From positions 67,137-109,029 of the forward strand of contig JARLJM010000160.1 of assembly GCA_031291185.1 (NCBI GenBank): a stretch of DNA of 41,893 nt. The letters run 5' to 3'. The notes under the pieces were generated by a model, which was not told where the DNA came from, ran no database searches, and was given only the letters and a program-made list of their open reading frames with translations. Position numbers and translations under genes: made by a program. Of this stretch, positions 24,361-32,658 are shown in pieces. The stretch is from Parasulfuritortus sp. Lineage in GTDB: Bacteria > Pseudomonadota > Gammaproteobacteria > Burkholderiales > Thiobacillaceae. How positions within the stretch are numbered: the first letter of the stretch is position 1; every line of letters begins with the position of its first letter.

Positions 24361-25749
24361 ATGATGCGGCAAAGCCGAACGAAAACTCACTCCATGACAC
24401 AACAACACGAAGTCGCTGGCATCAACATTCCGGCACTTTTGTCGGTCCTACTCGGTGTGGCGCTGGGCACGCTTGACACCGCAATTGCCAACACCGCGCT
24501 GCCCGCGATTTCTGCCGATCTGCACTCCGATCCGGGTCGGTCGATCTGGATCATCAACGCCTACCAGCTCGCGGTAGTCGCTACGTTGCTACCGTTTGCA
24601 GCGCTTGGTGACTCCATTGGGCCACGAAAAGTGTTCCTGTTTGGCGTGTCTTTTTTTACGGCTGCATCGCTGGCCTGCACTTTGGCAACCACGTTACCGG
24701 CATTGGCCTGCGCACGGGCCTTGCAGGGCATCGGCGCCGGGGCGGTCATGAGTGTGAACATTGCGCTGATCAAACTGATCTTTCCACCCTCTAAGTTGGG
24801 GCGTGGCGTGGGCACGAATGCGCTGGTGGTTGGCATTGGTTTTGCCATTGGCCCAACGATCGCATCGCTGGTGCTCTCTGTTGCCAGTTGGCCATGGCTG
24901 TTTGGCATTAATTTGCCACTTGGTACGCTGACTAGCCTTTTTGCTTTGCGCTCCTTGCCACGCCATACCACGCCGCTGATGCCATTTGACCGCGCCGCCG
25001 CGCTGCTGTCAGCCATTTCATTTTCCGCGCTGATGTTTGCGTTGATTCAGGTTGGTCAACAGGCCAGTTGGATCGTCGTCGCCGGAGCGTCATTGGTGGC
25101 CACGATTTTCACTACCGTGTTGCTGTTGCGCCAAGCCGGTCACGCTGCCCCTATGCTGCCGGTAGACCTTTTGAAACGCCCCATGTTTGCACTTTCGGCA
25201 TTCACAGCCTTCGCGTCGTTTGGTGCGCAAGGTCTGGCCTTTGTTGCGCTGCCGTTCTACTTCGAGGCCATCATGCATCACGACCCCATCCAGACAGGCT
25301 TTTTCATGTCTGCTTGGGCAATCGTCGTCGCTGCTGCTGCGCCACTTGCGGGACGGTTATCTGACCAATACCACCCTGGATTACTGGGCGGCGTGGGCTT
25401 GGCTGTACTGAGCGCAGGCATGCTGACTCTAGGCCATCTAAACAGCACTTCATCTGTCTTGCATATCGTGATTGGCATGGGCATTTGTGGGGCTGGATTT
25501 GGCTTTTTCCAGTCACCGAATCTGCGCGCTCTGATGACCAGTGCGCCACCCGATCGCAGCGGTGGGGCAAGCGGAATGATCGGACTTGTGCGCCTTACCG
25601 GTCAAGCTACCGGCGCCGCACTGGTAGCGCTTTGTTTTGGTCTGAATGGTGTCCAAGGGGCGACGCTGGCAATCTATCTAGGCGCTGGCTTTGCCCTGGC
25701 GGGTTCGATCGCCAGTTTCTCGCGGTTGGGCGCCTCTACACTCCCCTAG
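24361..25749 (+). CDS. MFS transporter (DHA2-type exporter)
   Basis: A 462-residue polytopic membrane protein of the major facilitator superfamily. After a hydrophilic lead come many hydrophobic segments, with DTAIANTALPAISADL in helix 1, the A-motif-like LGDSIGPRKVFLFGV, and motif C-type IGFAIGPTIASLV. These belong to the drug:H+ antiporter DHA2 group, which export cations, biocides or amphipathic compounds. The start is uncertain: ATG 24361, ATG 24364 and ATG 24394 (MTQQHEVAG) are all in frame, and 24394 gives the more usual N-terminus. The substrate cannot be inferred. It lies 90 bp after the diguanylate cyclase gene, but no link between the two is evident. Confidence 0.88.
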   Translation: MMRQSRTKTHSMTQQHEVAGINIPALLSVLLGVALGTLDTAIANTALPAISADLHSDPGRSIWIINAYQLAVVATLLPFAALGDSIGPRKVFLFGVSFFTAASLACTLATTLPALACARALQGIGAGAVMSVNIALIKLIFPPSKLGRGVGTNALVVGIGFAIGPTIASLVLSVASWPWLFGINLPLGTLTSLFALRSLPRHTTPLMPFDRAAALLSAISFSALMFALIQVGQQASWIVVAGASLVATIFTTVLLLRQAGHAAPMLPVDLLKRPMFALSAFTAFASFGAQGLAFVALPFYFEAIMHHDPIQTGFFMSAWAIVVAAAAPLAGRLSDQYHPGLLGGVGLAVLSAGMLTLGHLNSTSSVLHIVIGMGICGAGFGFFQSPNLRALMTSAPPDRSGGASGMIGLVRLTGQATGAALVALCFGLNGVQGATLAIYLGAGFALAGSIASFSRLGASTLP

Positions 25750-25927
25750 GATCTGCCCGAGACAGAAAACGTGTTGCTGCCGATGCCAAATTGACGCTTA
25801 CAACAACACCGAAGATACGGCTGTAAATCAATGGAGTGAGCACCAGCATCGCAGCGTAACTTGTCATTCGCCAACGGCGGCTCTAGGGCCACCCAATTTC
25901 TTTCTAGCTTGATAACGCTGTTGACCT

Positions 25928-26040
25928 TCAGCGACGTTCCCAAAGCACGCGTTCAAATTCGGTAGAGCCATCGGTGATCTGCTCCACCTCGAAAAGCGGC
26001 GCAGGCGTGTTCCGCTTATGAAGACAACCCGACGAGCTGC
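25928..26040 (-). pseudogene. Possible C-terminal remnant of an unidentified gene
   Basis: One minus-strand frame reads GCLHKRNTPAPLFEVEQITD, then GSTEFERVLWERR and a stop at 25930-25928. The sequence is protein-like, but it has no start and no longer frame around it. I do not recognise the family. It may be the tail of a decayed gene in the otherwise empty 25750-26178 interval, or chance. Confidence 0.2.
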
Positions 26041-26119
26041 AATTCGCACTGTGTCGCACAAACAATCCACTCCATATCTGTTTTCCCCCTCCAAGGTAAT
26101 GGTTTTGTTTTCATCATTT

Positions 26120-26147
26120 ATATGCAAGTATTTACCTGCATATACTT
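26120..26147. promoter_or_regulatory. Inverted-repeat operator/promoter of the SRPBCC-ArsR operon
   Basis: ATATGCA (26120-26126) and TGCATAT (26137-26143) form a perfect 7-bp inverted repeat with a 10-bp spacer. A second, offset repeat AAGTAT/ATACTT (26126-26131 and 26142-26147) overlaps it. TATACT at 26141-26146 is a good -10 box inside the right arm, with a weak TTTATA -35 at 26117-26122. A site overlapping the promoter fits autorepression by the ArsR-type regulator encoded downstream. The interval 25750-26119 upstream holds no clear gene. Confidence 0.55.
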
Positions 26148-26178
26148 TCCCACATCATCAACAGCCCAAGGAGAAATC

Positions 26179-26640
26179 ATGGTCGATATCCTGCATAGAA
26201 TTGGCATCAAAGCGTCTGTGGATAAGGTCTACACCGCGCTGACCACCCGCGAAGGCCTGTCATCTTGGTGGACAGACAGCACCCAAGGGGAAAACAAAGT
26301 CGGAGGTGTGCTGAAGTTCTGCTTCAGCGCCGCAGGCGTCGAGATCGGCGGATTCGACATGAAGGTTCTAGAACTGCATCCAGCCAAGCGGGTGTTGTGG
26401 CAAGTTGTCGAAGGTCCGGACGATTGGATTGGCACCAAGGTGAGCTTTGACCTCAAACAAAACGGCGACCATGCCATCGTAATTTTCAAACATCTGGGCT
26501 GGACGGAGCCGACAGAGTTCATGCACCATTGCAGCACCAAATGGGCGATGTACACGATGAGCTTGAAGGCGCTGGTGGAGACCGGCAAAGGCGCACCCAA
26601 CCCGACAGATGTCCACATCAGCGGCGACGGGCCGGACTGA
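26179..26640 (+). CDS. SRPBCC (AHSA1-like) domain protein
   Basis: A 153-residue single-domain protein; the start MVDILHRIGIKASVDKVYTA at 26179 is fixed by AAGGAG 5 nt upstream. The START/Bet v1-like fold is shown by ALTTREGLSSWWTDSTQGE near the start, then VLELHPAKRVLWQVV and a C-terminal helix (STKWAMYTMSLKALVETGKG). These proteins bind hydrophobic ligands in a deep cavity. It is the first gene of a two-gene operon with an ArsR-SRPBCC fusion 41 bp downstream, under an inverted-repeat operator. Ligand unknown. Confidence 0.85.
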   Translation: MVDILHRIGIKASVDKVYTALTTREGLSSWWTDSTQGENKVGGVLKFCFSAAGVEIGGFDMKVLELHPAKRVLWQVVEGPDDWIGTKVSFDLKQNGDHAIVIFKHLGWTEPTEFMHHCSTKWAMYTMSLKALVETGKGAPNPTDVHISGDGPD

Positions 26641-26681
26641 GGTCCGATTGATGATGACATGGCAACTACCAGGGATTGAAG

Positions 26682-27473
26682 TTGAATATCGACAAAGTCT
26701 TCAAAGCGCTTGCCGACCCTGGCCGCAGGCGTCTGCTGGATCAATTGCATCTGGACAACGGTCAAACCCTGACGGCGTTGTGCGAGGGCATGGCCATGAC
26801 CCGCCAGGCGGTGACACAGCATTTGCAGCAGCTGGAAGACGCCAACCTCGTCGCCGTCGTTTGGCAGGGTCGGGAAAAACTGCACTACCTCAACCCGGTG
26901 CCACTACACGAGATTTACGAGCGCTGGATCGGCAAATTCGAACGCAAGCGCCTTGGCGTTTTGCACCACCTCAAAACCAAACTGGAAGGAACTGACATGA
27001 CAAAACCTAGCTACCTCTATGTCACCTACATCGCCACCACACCGGAGAAACTTTGGCAGTCCTTGGTAGATACTGACCTGATGCGCCAGTGGTGGGTTGA
27101 TCCGGCCGCAGGGTGCGCGCGCATCAACGTCTCTGATTGGAAACCCGGCTCAGCTTGGCAACACCAACGCGTTGACGGCTCCGGCATCGTTGACATGGTT
27201 GGCAAGGTTGTGGAGGCCACACCGCCACGCCGCCTGGTTTTTACCTGGGCGAGGCCCGATGACGCCCAAGATGACTCAAAACACTCGCGCGTTTCATTCG
27301 ATATTGAGCCATACAGCGACGGGTTGATTCGTTTAACCGTTACTCACGACGGTCTGGAACAGGATCCAGAAATGCTGTCAGGCATCTCAGGTGGTTGGCC
27401 CAAGGTGCTCTCCAATCTCAAAACTTTCCTGGAGACCGGGAAACCGTTGGCCCACACGCATGCAGCTAGCTGA
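26682..27473 (+). CDS. ArsR-type HTH regulator fused to an SRPBCC domain
   Basis: A 263-residue fusion. Residues 1-100 are an ArsR/SmtB-type winged helix-turn-helix (IDKVFKALADPGRRRLLDQL, AMTRQAVTQHLQQLEDANLV) without the usual metal-binding cysteines. Residues 106-263 are an AHSA1-type SRPBCC domain (YLYVTYIATTPEKLWQSLVD, LMRQWWVDPAAG). No ATG opens the frame. TTG at 26682 has AGGGA 6 nt upstream; TTG at 26676 is the alternative. At the domain boundary GGAAGGA (26984-26990) sits 6 nt before an in-frame ATG at 26997, so the SRPBCC half may also be translated alone. ArsR-SRPBCC gene pairs are common in bacteria; here they are joined. It probably represses its own operon. Confidence 0.85.
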   Translation: MNIDKVFKALADPGRRRLLDQLHLDNGQTLTALCEGMAMTRQAVTQHLQQLEDANLVAVVWQGREKLHYLNPVPLHEIYERWIGKFERKRLGVLHHLKTKLEGTDMTKPSYLYVTYIATTPEKLWQSLVDTDLMRQWWVDPAAGCARINVSDWKPGSAWQHQRVDGSGIVDMVGKVVEATPPRRLVFTWARPDDAQDDSKHSRVSFDIEPYSDGLIRLTVTHDGLEQDPEMLSGISGGWPKVLSNLKTFLETGKPLAHTHAAS

Positions 27474-27513
27474 AACTTGAAATCCTGAACTTGTCGTCAT
27501 TGGCATCGGTGTA

Positions 27514-27762
27514 ATGGAGAAACAATCCTGTTCAGCAAAACTGGCTTGGCTATTCAACCACGGTGAGTCGATTGGGGCCCCGATGCGGGGCCAATTTCAT
27601 CATTTGCCTATCGCCAAAATTGGTAAGCAGTCGTTTGTGGGTGGAAATCGATTTTTGTCAGTGGCGGACAACAGTGCAGCGAAAGCGGCCCTTCTGCGGG
27701 GTCTCCCACTTGGTATAACAATGGAAATAAGTCCCCCAGCAGTCAAACGGTCGAATAAATAA
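27514..27762 (+). CDS. Small hypothetical protein (doubtful)
   Basis: An 82-residue frame starting MEKQSCSAKLAWLFNHGESI. I recognise no family and see no good Shine-Dalgarno sequence. In its favour, its stop overlaps the ATG of the next gene (TAATG at 27760-27764), an arrangement typical of translational coupling. Against it, the frame includes a GC hairpin (GGCCCC-gatgc-GGGGCC, near 27577-27593) that might instead end the ArsR-SRPBCC transcript. Low confidence as a real gene. Confidence 0.2.
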   Translation: MEKQSCSAKLAWLFNHGESIGAPMRGQFHHLPIAKIGKQSFVGGNRFLSVADNSAAKAALLRGLPLGITMEISPPAVKRSNK

Positions 27763-28193
27763 TGGTCAACAGCTGTAAAAAAATTTACGCACGGGCGGTA
27801 GCTCCTTCATGCGCTTTGGCGCCTGGAGAATGCGACATATTTGAGTTCCACCGCTCTGGTACTCAACTTGAACTCGGCATTCAACGCAACCTTGCGAGGA
27901 CGGCTGAAACTATCAGGATTACATTTGAACGCTACTTCACCCTCTTTGTGACTGACGAGGGTGACTTAACACGCTATTGGGGTTCCGACATGTTCAAGGG
28001 TCACGGTCACATCTTCGAAATCCTTGATGGCGGACTGCTCTGGAACGAGTCTCAGTATCCAGGACTTCTGACTGTCACTGCCGCAATGCCCAATGTTCGA
28101 GAATGGTTCGTGCGCACCACAGGGGAATGTATTACTGTCATTTCTGACACAGAGCCACAAATTCGGGTTGTCGTGGGAGATGAAGCGCCGTAG
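27762..28193 (+). CDS. Hypothetical protein
   Basis: A 143-residue soluble protein with no signal peptide or transmembrane segment, beginning MVNSCKKIYARAVAPSCALA. The central part is rich in aromatic and acidic residues (ERYFTLFVTDEGDLTRYWGS, GHIFEILDGGLLWNESQYPG), suggesting a small beta-rich domain, possibly immunity-protein-like. I do not recognise the family. Base composition is lower in GC than the core genes to the left, fitting an acquired segment. The 306 bp that follow, to the convergent gene at 28500, hold no gene that I can support. Confidence 0.5.
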   Translation: MVNSCKKIYARAVAPSCALAPGECDIFEFHRSGTQLELGIQRNLARTAETIRITFERYFTLFVTDEGDLTRYWGSDMFKGHGHIFEILDGGLLWNESQYPGLLTVTAAMPNVREWFVRTTGECITVISDTEPQIRVVVGDEAP

Positions 28194-28499
28194 TGTTTTG
28201 GCCGACATGCGGGACTTTCGTCACCGACAAATGTTCGCTTTGGGAGATGTGAACAATTGCAACGAGCCCGTGACAGAATTCGACTGAGCAGCGCATACCG
28301 TCGTTCGCCACCGGCAGCTTCAGAGTGAGGCAGCTCGTGCAAAGTCGAATTGGTCAAGACAAAAACGGTCGCCCGGATCCAACCCAATTCTTAGGCGCGA
28401 CGCGCCACTATTCACGCTAACTTCATTGGCTTCAATGCAGACAAAGCGAATGGATTCCCGACGCCCTCGTACATTTCGAACTGGGTAAATATCCATGCC
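28194..28499. other. Interval without recognisable gene
   Basis: Short frames only. A plus-strand frame across 28410-28600 looks protein-like (NFIGFNADKANGFPTPSYIS) but has no start and overlaps the minus-strand secreted-protein gene, so it was not called. No terminator is evident between the convergent genes. Confidence 0.3.
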
Positions 28500-29649
28500 T
28501 CAACGAGTGGCGGCCCCAACGAAGGCGCCTACCATTTTTGCATTGGCGGCCTGTGTTACCTCAGCGGCAGCTTTTTCAAATTGAGAGGGATCAGTCTTGA
28601 CAGAAATTTCACCCTCACCGTTTCCGCCATTATCAACCGTACCAAACGAAAGGTCTGACATCAGGGGAGCAGCCAATGCCGCCACGGCTGGAAAACCGCC
28701 TGAATCTGGTCCCCAGTATTCGAGAAGCGTTGCCGTTTCATAAAAGCTGCCCGACTGCACCGTTACACCGGGGTTAAATCCCACTTCCATCTTAGCCTTG
28801 AATTTAGGGGTGTCACCCGTGTTGAAGTAAGTCCCATAGTCAACCACCAAGGTCACCGCCATGACACCGATCTTGCCATCTGCAGCCAGGTAAGGCGATC
28901 GTTGAAATGCCTGGGGTTTGTCGAAGCCCTGGAATGCAGCGGCCGTCTTGTTGAGATTGCCCTGGCTATCACCCTTAGCGGTGTCGCTGCGAAGCCAATA
29001 AACGTTGCGCCCTCCGCGCAGGCTGTCAAGGTGTCGAGTGAGAAAAATTAGCGGTGTCGCTGCGAAGCCAATAAACGTTGCGCCCGGTCGGCGCGACATA
29101 GGTACCGAACCGGCCTTCGGAGAAATTGGGCTGCGTCGTCCAAGTGGCATATTCCGGCGTTAGCCTGGCCAGATCGGCAGCATTGATGACTTCGTATCCG
29201 GCCTTGCTCAATTGCACCACGAAATCGTCATAAGCAGCGTCGGCAATGCGTTGGCGTGTGGAATTGTCAATGCCTACGATCTGAGTGTGTTGGGCGACGG
29301 ACTTCTTTTCTGACAACGTATTCGTCAGTGCAGTTCCCAGCGCACTCAGTGAACCCCACTTGGTCGTGCGCTTGGACTCCGCGCTCTGGAATTTCTCGTT
29401 GGGAAAAGCGACGTTAAAGACGCTAATTGCGATGCGTTTGGGAGCACCCTTGAAGCCATCGATGTGAATGATATGAAAATCGCCGACGACCTCGATGCCC
29501 GTGGCCCCACCACCGCCACTGCCAAAAGAGATTTTTTGCGTCGACATAGCGCCTTTTTGAACTTCGGCTTGAAGGGCAGGGGCAATGGTTATCAAAGCTG
29601 TGGTTGCTGTGACAGCCATCCATCGTGTGGTCCATTTGTTCATCGGCAT
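28500..29649 (-). pseudogene. Secreted protein of unknown function, interrupted by a 73-bp insertion
   Basis: The gene starts at ATG 29649 with GAGGA about 6 nt upstream and a signal peptide ending ALQA-EV. The first frame runs to residue ~207, ending GRNVYWLRSDTA-NFSHSTP and a stop. A second frame repeats GRNVYWLRSDTA and continues KGDSQGNLNKTAAAFQGFDK to AFVGAATR at 28500. The cause is a 38-bp exact direct repeat (28975-29012 and 29048-29085) separated by 35 bp. Removing one repeat plus the 35 bp (73 bp) restores a single 358-residue reading frame. The mature protein is Gly/Ser-rich at the start, then mixed alpha/beta, with no cysteine motifs or transmembrane segments. Family not recognised. 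It lies 75 bp after a lipoprotein gene in the same direction. The insertion could also be an assembly artefact. Confidence 0.7.
28975..29085. repeat. 38-bp direct repeat flanking a 35-bp insert
   Basis: The exact 38-bp sequence beginning TTAGCGGTGTCGCTGCGAAG occurs at 28975-29012 and 29048-29085. The 35 bp between begin TCCGCGCAGGCTGTCAAGG. The period of 73 is not a multiple of three and breaks the reading frame of the secreted-protein gene. Confidence 0.9.
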
Positions 29650-29724
29650 ATAAATCCTCTTTCAACGTGTCTGTACCAAATAGACTGTCCTTCTACATTG
29701 TGGCTTAGCCTGCTGCAAACAGTT

Positions 29725-30801
29725 TTAAGGAAGCGAGAACTGCGCAGCATCCGTATTGGAGGGGTCCTGAAATCCCAGAAGGCTAGTCCCATCTGCGAAC
29801 TTTTCGAAGTGTCCGAACCTGAAACCGGTACCGGCCATGTCTACGTCCACTTGATTGTTGGCGTTGAAAAATGTCCCATCTACAGCCGTCAGCGTGTAGC
29901 TGCCAACCGTGATCGTGCAATTACTATGCACTGTGACTGAGGCGGTTGTGCCGTTTGCAAAGACACCTAGCACGGTAGGTGTTGCGTTTGGTGTTGCGTT
30001 ATAGGTAGCAATGGTGCCTGTTGCCGTCCTGGCATTCGCGGCGAAGAAAGTGGCAACTGCGCCAGTGCAGCCACTACCATCGCTTGGCGTGGGGGCTCCG
30101 CCCGAGGAGGTGTTAGCGTAGGCAGCGGAGAGAGCCGTTCCCAAGCCTGCCGGCACGCTGATGGTGGACGCGGTAGCCGCACTCAACAGACTGCTGTAGT
30201 TGACACCCGAAGATGCCAATGCGGCCCACAATGCAGACAACATGTCATCGATTGCATTTCCGCTGGCAGCTGTGAACGGCAATGTAATCGGATCGATGGA
30301 GCCAAGTGCCGTCAGTCCAGCAAGTGCCGTTCTGATTTTGGCGAGCGCAGCGTTTAGAACTCCAGAATTAATCTGACCAAGCGAACTTGGGCTTGCTCCG
30401 GAGAACCATGCGCTCGGATCTACACCTGATATATTCGCAATCAGAAGGTCGGTGAGAGGCGTCACATTGACCGTCCCAGCACTGGTAGCCACCGAATGGT
30501 AGGCGTTGGCATTCACAACGCCTCCTGTGCCGATAGAGCCCCCGCTCACTTCAACCGCGCAGGGCAAGGTCTGACCGGATATCGTGACCGTCCAGGCCCC
30601 AGTGGCATCTGTTTGCGTGTTGAGTGCACTTCCCCCGGTGCAGACTACTTTGACAGCACCATTGACGATGGGTGAGCCTACTGCCGCAAGACCACTGAGT
30701 GTGCTTGCCGCGGGCGTGCTGGATGAGTCTCCGCCTCCGCAGCCGCTGATCGAGCCAAGCACAGCGACCCCAAGCAGGCACATTTTGATTGAAAGATTCA
30801 T
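29725..30801 (-). CDS. Putative lipoprotein, unknown function
   Basis: A 358-residue protein with a lipoprotein signal peptide: MNLSIKMCLLGVAVLGSISG followed by the lipobox Cys21 and a Gly/Asp/Ser-rich tether (GGGDSSSTPA). Residues about 35-90 (LSGLAAVGSPIVNGAVKVVC, TDATGAWTVTISG) resemble a carboxypeptidase-regulatory-like beta domain, common in extracytoplasmic Burkholderiales lipoproteins. The middle is Ala/Ser-rich and helical; the end (TGFRFGHFEKFADGTSLLGF) is beta-rich. Six cysteines in the mature part could form disulfides. It is probably co-transcribed with the secreted-protein gene downstream and is divergent from a LuxR-type regulator gene. Function unknown. Confidence 0.72.
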   Translation of the reverse strand: MNLSIKMCLLGVAVLGSISGCGGGDSSSTPAASTLSGLAAVGSPIVNGAVKVVCTGGSALNTQTDATGAWTVTISGQTLPCAVEVSGGSIGTGGVVNANAYHSVATSAGTVNVTPLTDLLIANISGVDPSAWFSGASPSSLGQINSGVLNAALAKIRTALAGLTALGSIDPITLPFTAASGNAIDDMLSALWAALASSGVNYSSLLSAATASTISVPAGLGTALSAAYANTSSGGAPTPSDGSGCTGAVATFFAANARTATGTIATYNATPNATPTVLGVFANGTTASVTVHSNCTITVGSYTLTAVDGTFFNANNQVDVDMAGTGFRFGHFEKFADGTSLLGFQDPSNTDAAQFSLP

Positions 30802-31065
30802 GTTGTCATTCCAGGTTTAAGAGAACAGGGTTTCGCGCCTCCACCATTTTTTTCTAGTGAATCGCTTGGCAGAAATCATGCGAGAGCCCAGCGAGGCTGT
30901 CATCATGCAAATGGATGAAGACCATGGATCAGTTGTTTAAATCCAGGGATTCGGATACGCTTCGTCGCAGAAGATTGATTTGGCGATTTGACTCCTAGCG
31001 GGGCCAGACTGATTGATCCATAAATTACGGTTTAGGCAGAAAGCCAGCCGACATTGAAAGTCGCT

Positions 31066-32160
31066 ATGACCGCAGAGCTGATAGATCGCATTTATGAGTG
31101 TTCGGTCGTTCCAGAGCTATGGCCAGACGTACTTGACAAACTGGCTCACCTTGTAGATGCAAGTGGTGGTTTGCTGTTTTCCGTCAGAGAACGAGTGCTG
31201 AACTGGACTTCTTCGTCGACTCTATGCGATGTGTTTCAGTCTTATGTGAACGACGGTTGGTTCAGCCAATGCACGCGTCGCGTCTGCCTTTTTAGCAAAA
31301 ATCAGCCAACATTTCTCGTTGAACATGATTTTTGGACCCAGGAGGAGCTTGACGAAAACCCCATTTACCGAGATTTTTTCCGTCCGCGCGGACTAGGCTG
31401 GTCAGCCGGAACAGGCCTGATGATGCCCACAGGTGACAACATCGTCTTCAGTATTGAGCGTCAGTTCACGCGTGGCCCCATTGAGGATGAACGCGTGCAA
31501 GCACTCAACGAACTGCGCCCACATCTGGCGAGGGCAGCGCTCATTGCTGCACGATTGGGATTACGTAGCGCGAAGGGTGCCAATGACACGCTCGCAGTTC
31601 TCGGTCTGCCTGCACTGGTGATGGATGAAAGCGGTGTGGTGATTGAGGCCAATGCTTTGATGGCTGGGCTGTCTGAACATGTGCAATGGCATGCATACAA
31701 CCGAATTTCTCTGACTGACGAGGCCGCGAATTCTCTTTTGTTGTCGTCACTTCCAGCGCTGAAAGCAACTGCAGATGCCAGTGTCAATTCCTTTGCAATT
31801 CGCGACAAGAATGGCCAGGCGGCGATGGTGGCGCACATCGTACCGATACGCCGCTCTGCACACGATATTTTCGGACACTCCTACGCTTTGTTGATCGTGA
31901 CACCTGTCACGTCACGCAAGGCACCCCCAGTGGAACTTTTGAGATCCCTCTTTGACCTGACGCCCTCAGAGGCGCGTGTCGCACGCGCACTTGCGACGGG
32001 TGAATCATTGGATGATATTGCCACCAGTGGCAGCGTCACACGCAATACCGTTCGTTCGCAATTGCAACAGGTTATGGAAAAGATGGGATGCACTAGGCAG
32101 GCTGAGGTCACGGCTCTTCTGGCGAACATTGCACTGGGTTCTAAAGCGCCAATGCAATAG
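31066..32160 (+). CDS. LuxR-type transcriptional regulator
   Basis: A 364-residue regulator; ATG 31066 (MTAELIDRIYECSVVPELWP) is preferred to an in-frame TTG at 31054. The N-terminal ~190 residues look like a PAS/GAF-type sensing region (VDASGGLLFSVRERVLNWTS), followed by a second PAS-like segment (LGLPALVMDESGVVIEANAL). The C-terminal LuxR/GerE helix-turn-helix lies at about 295-360 (FDLTPSEARVARALATGESL, then NTVRSQLQQVMEKMG). There is no receiver or acyl-homoserine-lactone signature. It is divergent from the lipoprotein/secreted-protein pair across 264 bp, so those genes are its most likely targets. Ligand unknown. Confidence 0.85.
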   Translation: MTAELIDRIYECSVVPELWPDVLDKLAHLVDASGGLLFSVRERVLNWTSSSTLCDVFQSYVNDGWFSQCTRRVCLFSKNQPTFLVEHDFWTQEELDENPIYRDFFRPRGLGWSAGTGLMMPTGDNIVFSIERQFTRGPIEDERVQALNELRPHLARAALIAARLGLRSAKGANDTLAVLGLPALVMDESGVVIEANALMAGLSEHVQWHAYNRISLTDEAANSLLLSSLPALKATADASVNSFAIRDKNGQAAMVAHIVPIRRSAHDIFGHSYALLIVTPVTSRKAPPVELLRSLFDLTPSEARVARALATGESLDDIATSGSVTRNTVRSQLQQVMEKMGCTRQAEVTALLANIALGSKAPMQ

Positions 32161-32658
32161 GCCATCGCGATGGTTGGACTACTACTTCGAACACGTTCTT
32201 GGCGAAACACGCTTTCTGGCGTAGCCTGACTAGTTGCAATCCTGGTCTGAGAGGCGTCCGATCAGTCAATACGATTCCTGTGGAGCCAACTGTGACTCTG
32301 AATGCTTGAACGGCAGCTATGTGGCAGGCAGATCGGCAAACTGTAGACCCGCTCCCAGCTTGTGGCTGCCACCCGCCTGGCGTCATTGGCACCAGCAGCC
32401 TATCAAGAGCTACATAATCAATAGCAAGTTACCAAGATTCCAAAGGGTCTAGAGGCTGTTTTCACTTGTAAGCAACGCGCTGTTTGGCGGTCAGCGGGCA
32501 GCACCTGTTGTGGGTGCCAAGGGTACCGCCAGATGGCCTATAGCGCGGACCACCCCGCTGACCCGCAAGGCACCGTGATGGCGCACGCACCCCGGCATTG
32601 AGGAACACAAACTCACCGTCCGCCAATGGGTTCGCGCGGAAACTCCGAAAGCACACCC
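32161..32658. other. Interval without gene
   Basis: About 500 bp between the LuxR-type gene and the DUF2164 gene. It contains one dispersed repeat copy (32397-32470). Short frames on both strands show no recognisable protein features. It marks the right edge of the accessory-looking part. Confidence 0.4.
32397..32470 (+). repeat. Dispersed Comamonadaceae-type repeat
   Basis: CAGCCTATCAAGAGCTACAT, then AATCAATAGCAAGTTACCAA and CAAAGGGTCTAGAGGCTGTTTTC. Same orientation and core as the copy at 16411. Confidence 0.55.

Noticed and set aside
28410..28600. Protein-like plus-strand reading (NFIGFNADKANGFPTPSYIS)
   Set aside because: It has no start codon or ribosome site and overlaps the minus-strand secreted-protein gene; probably chance.
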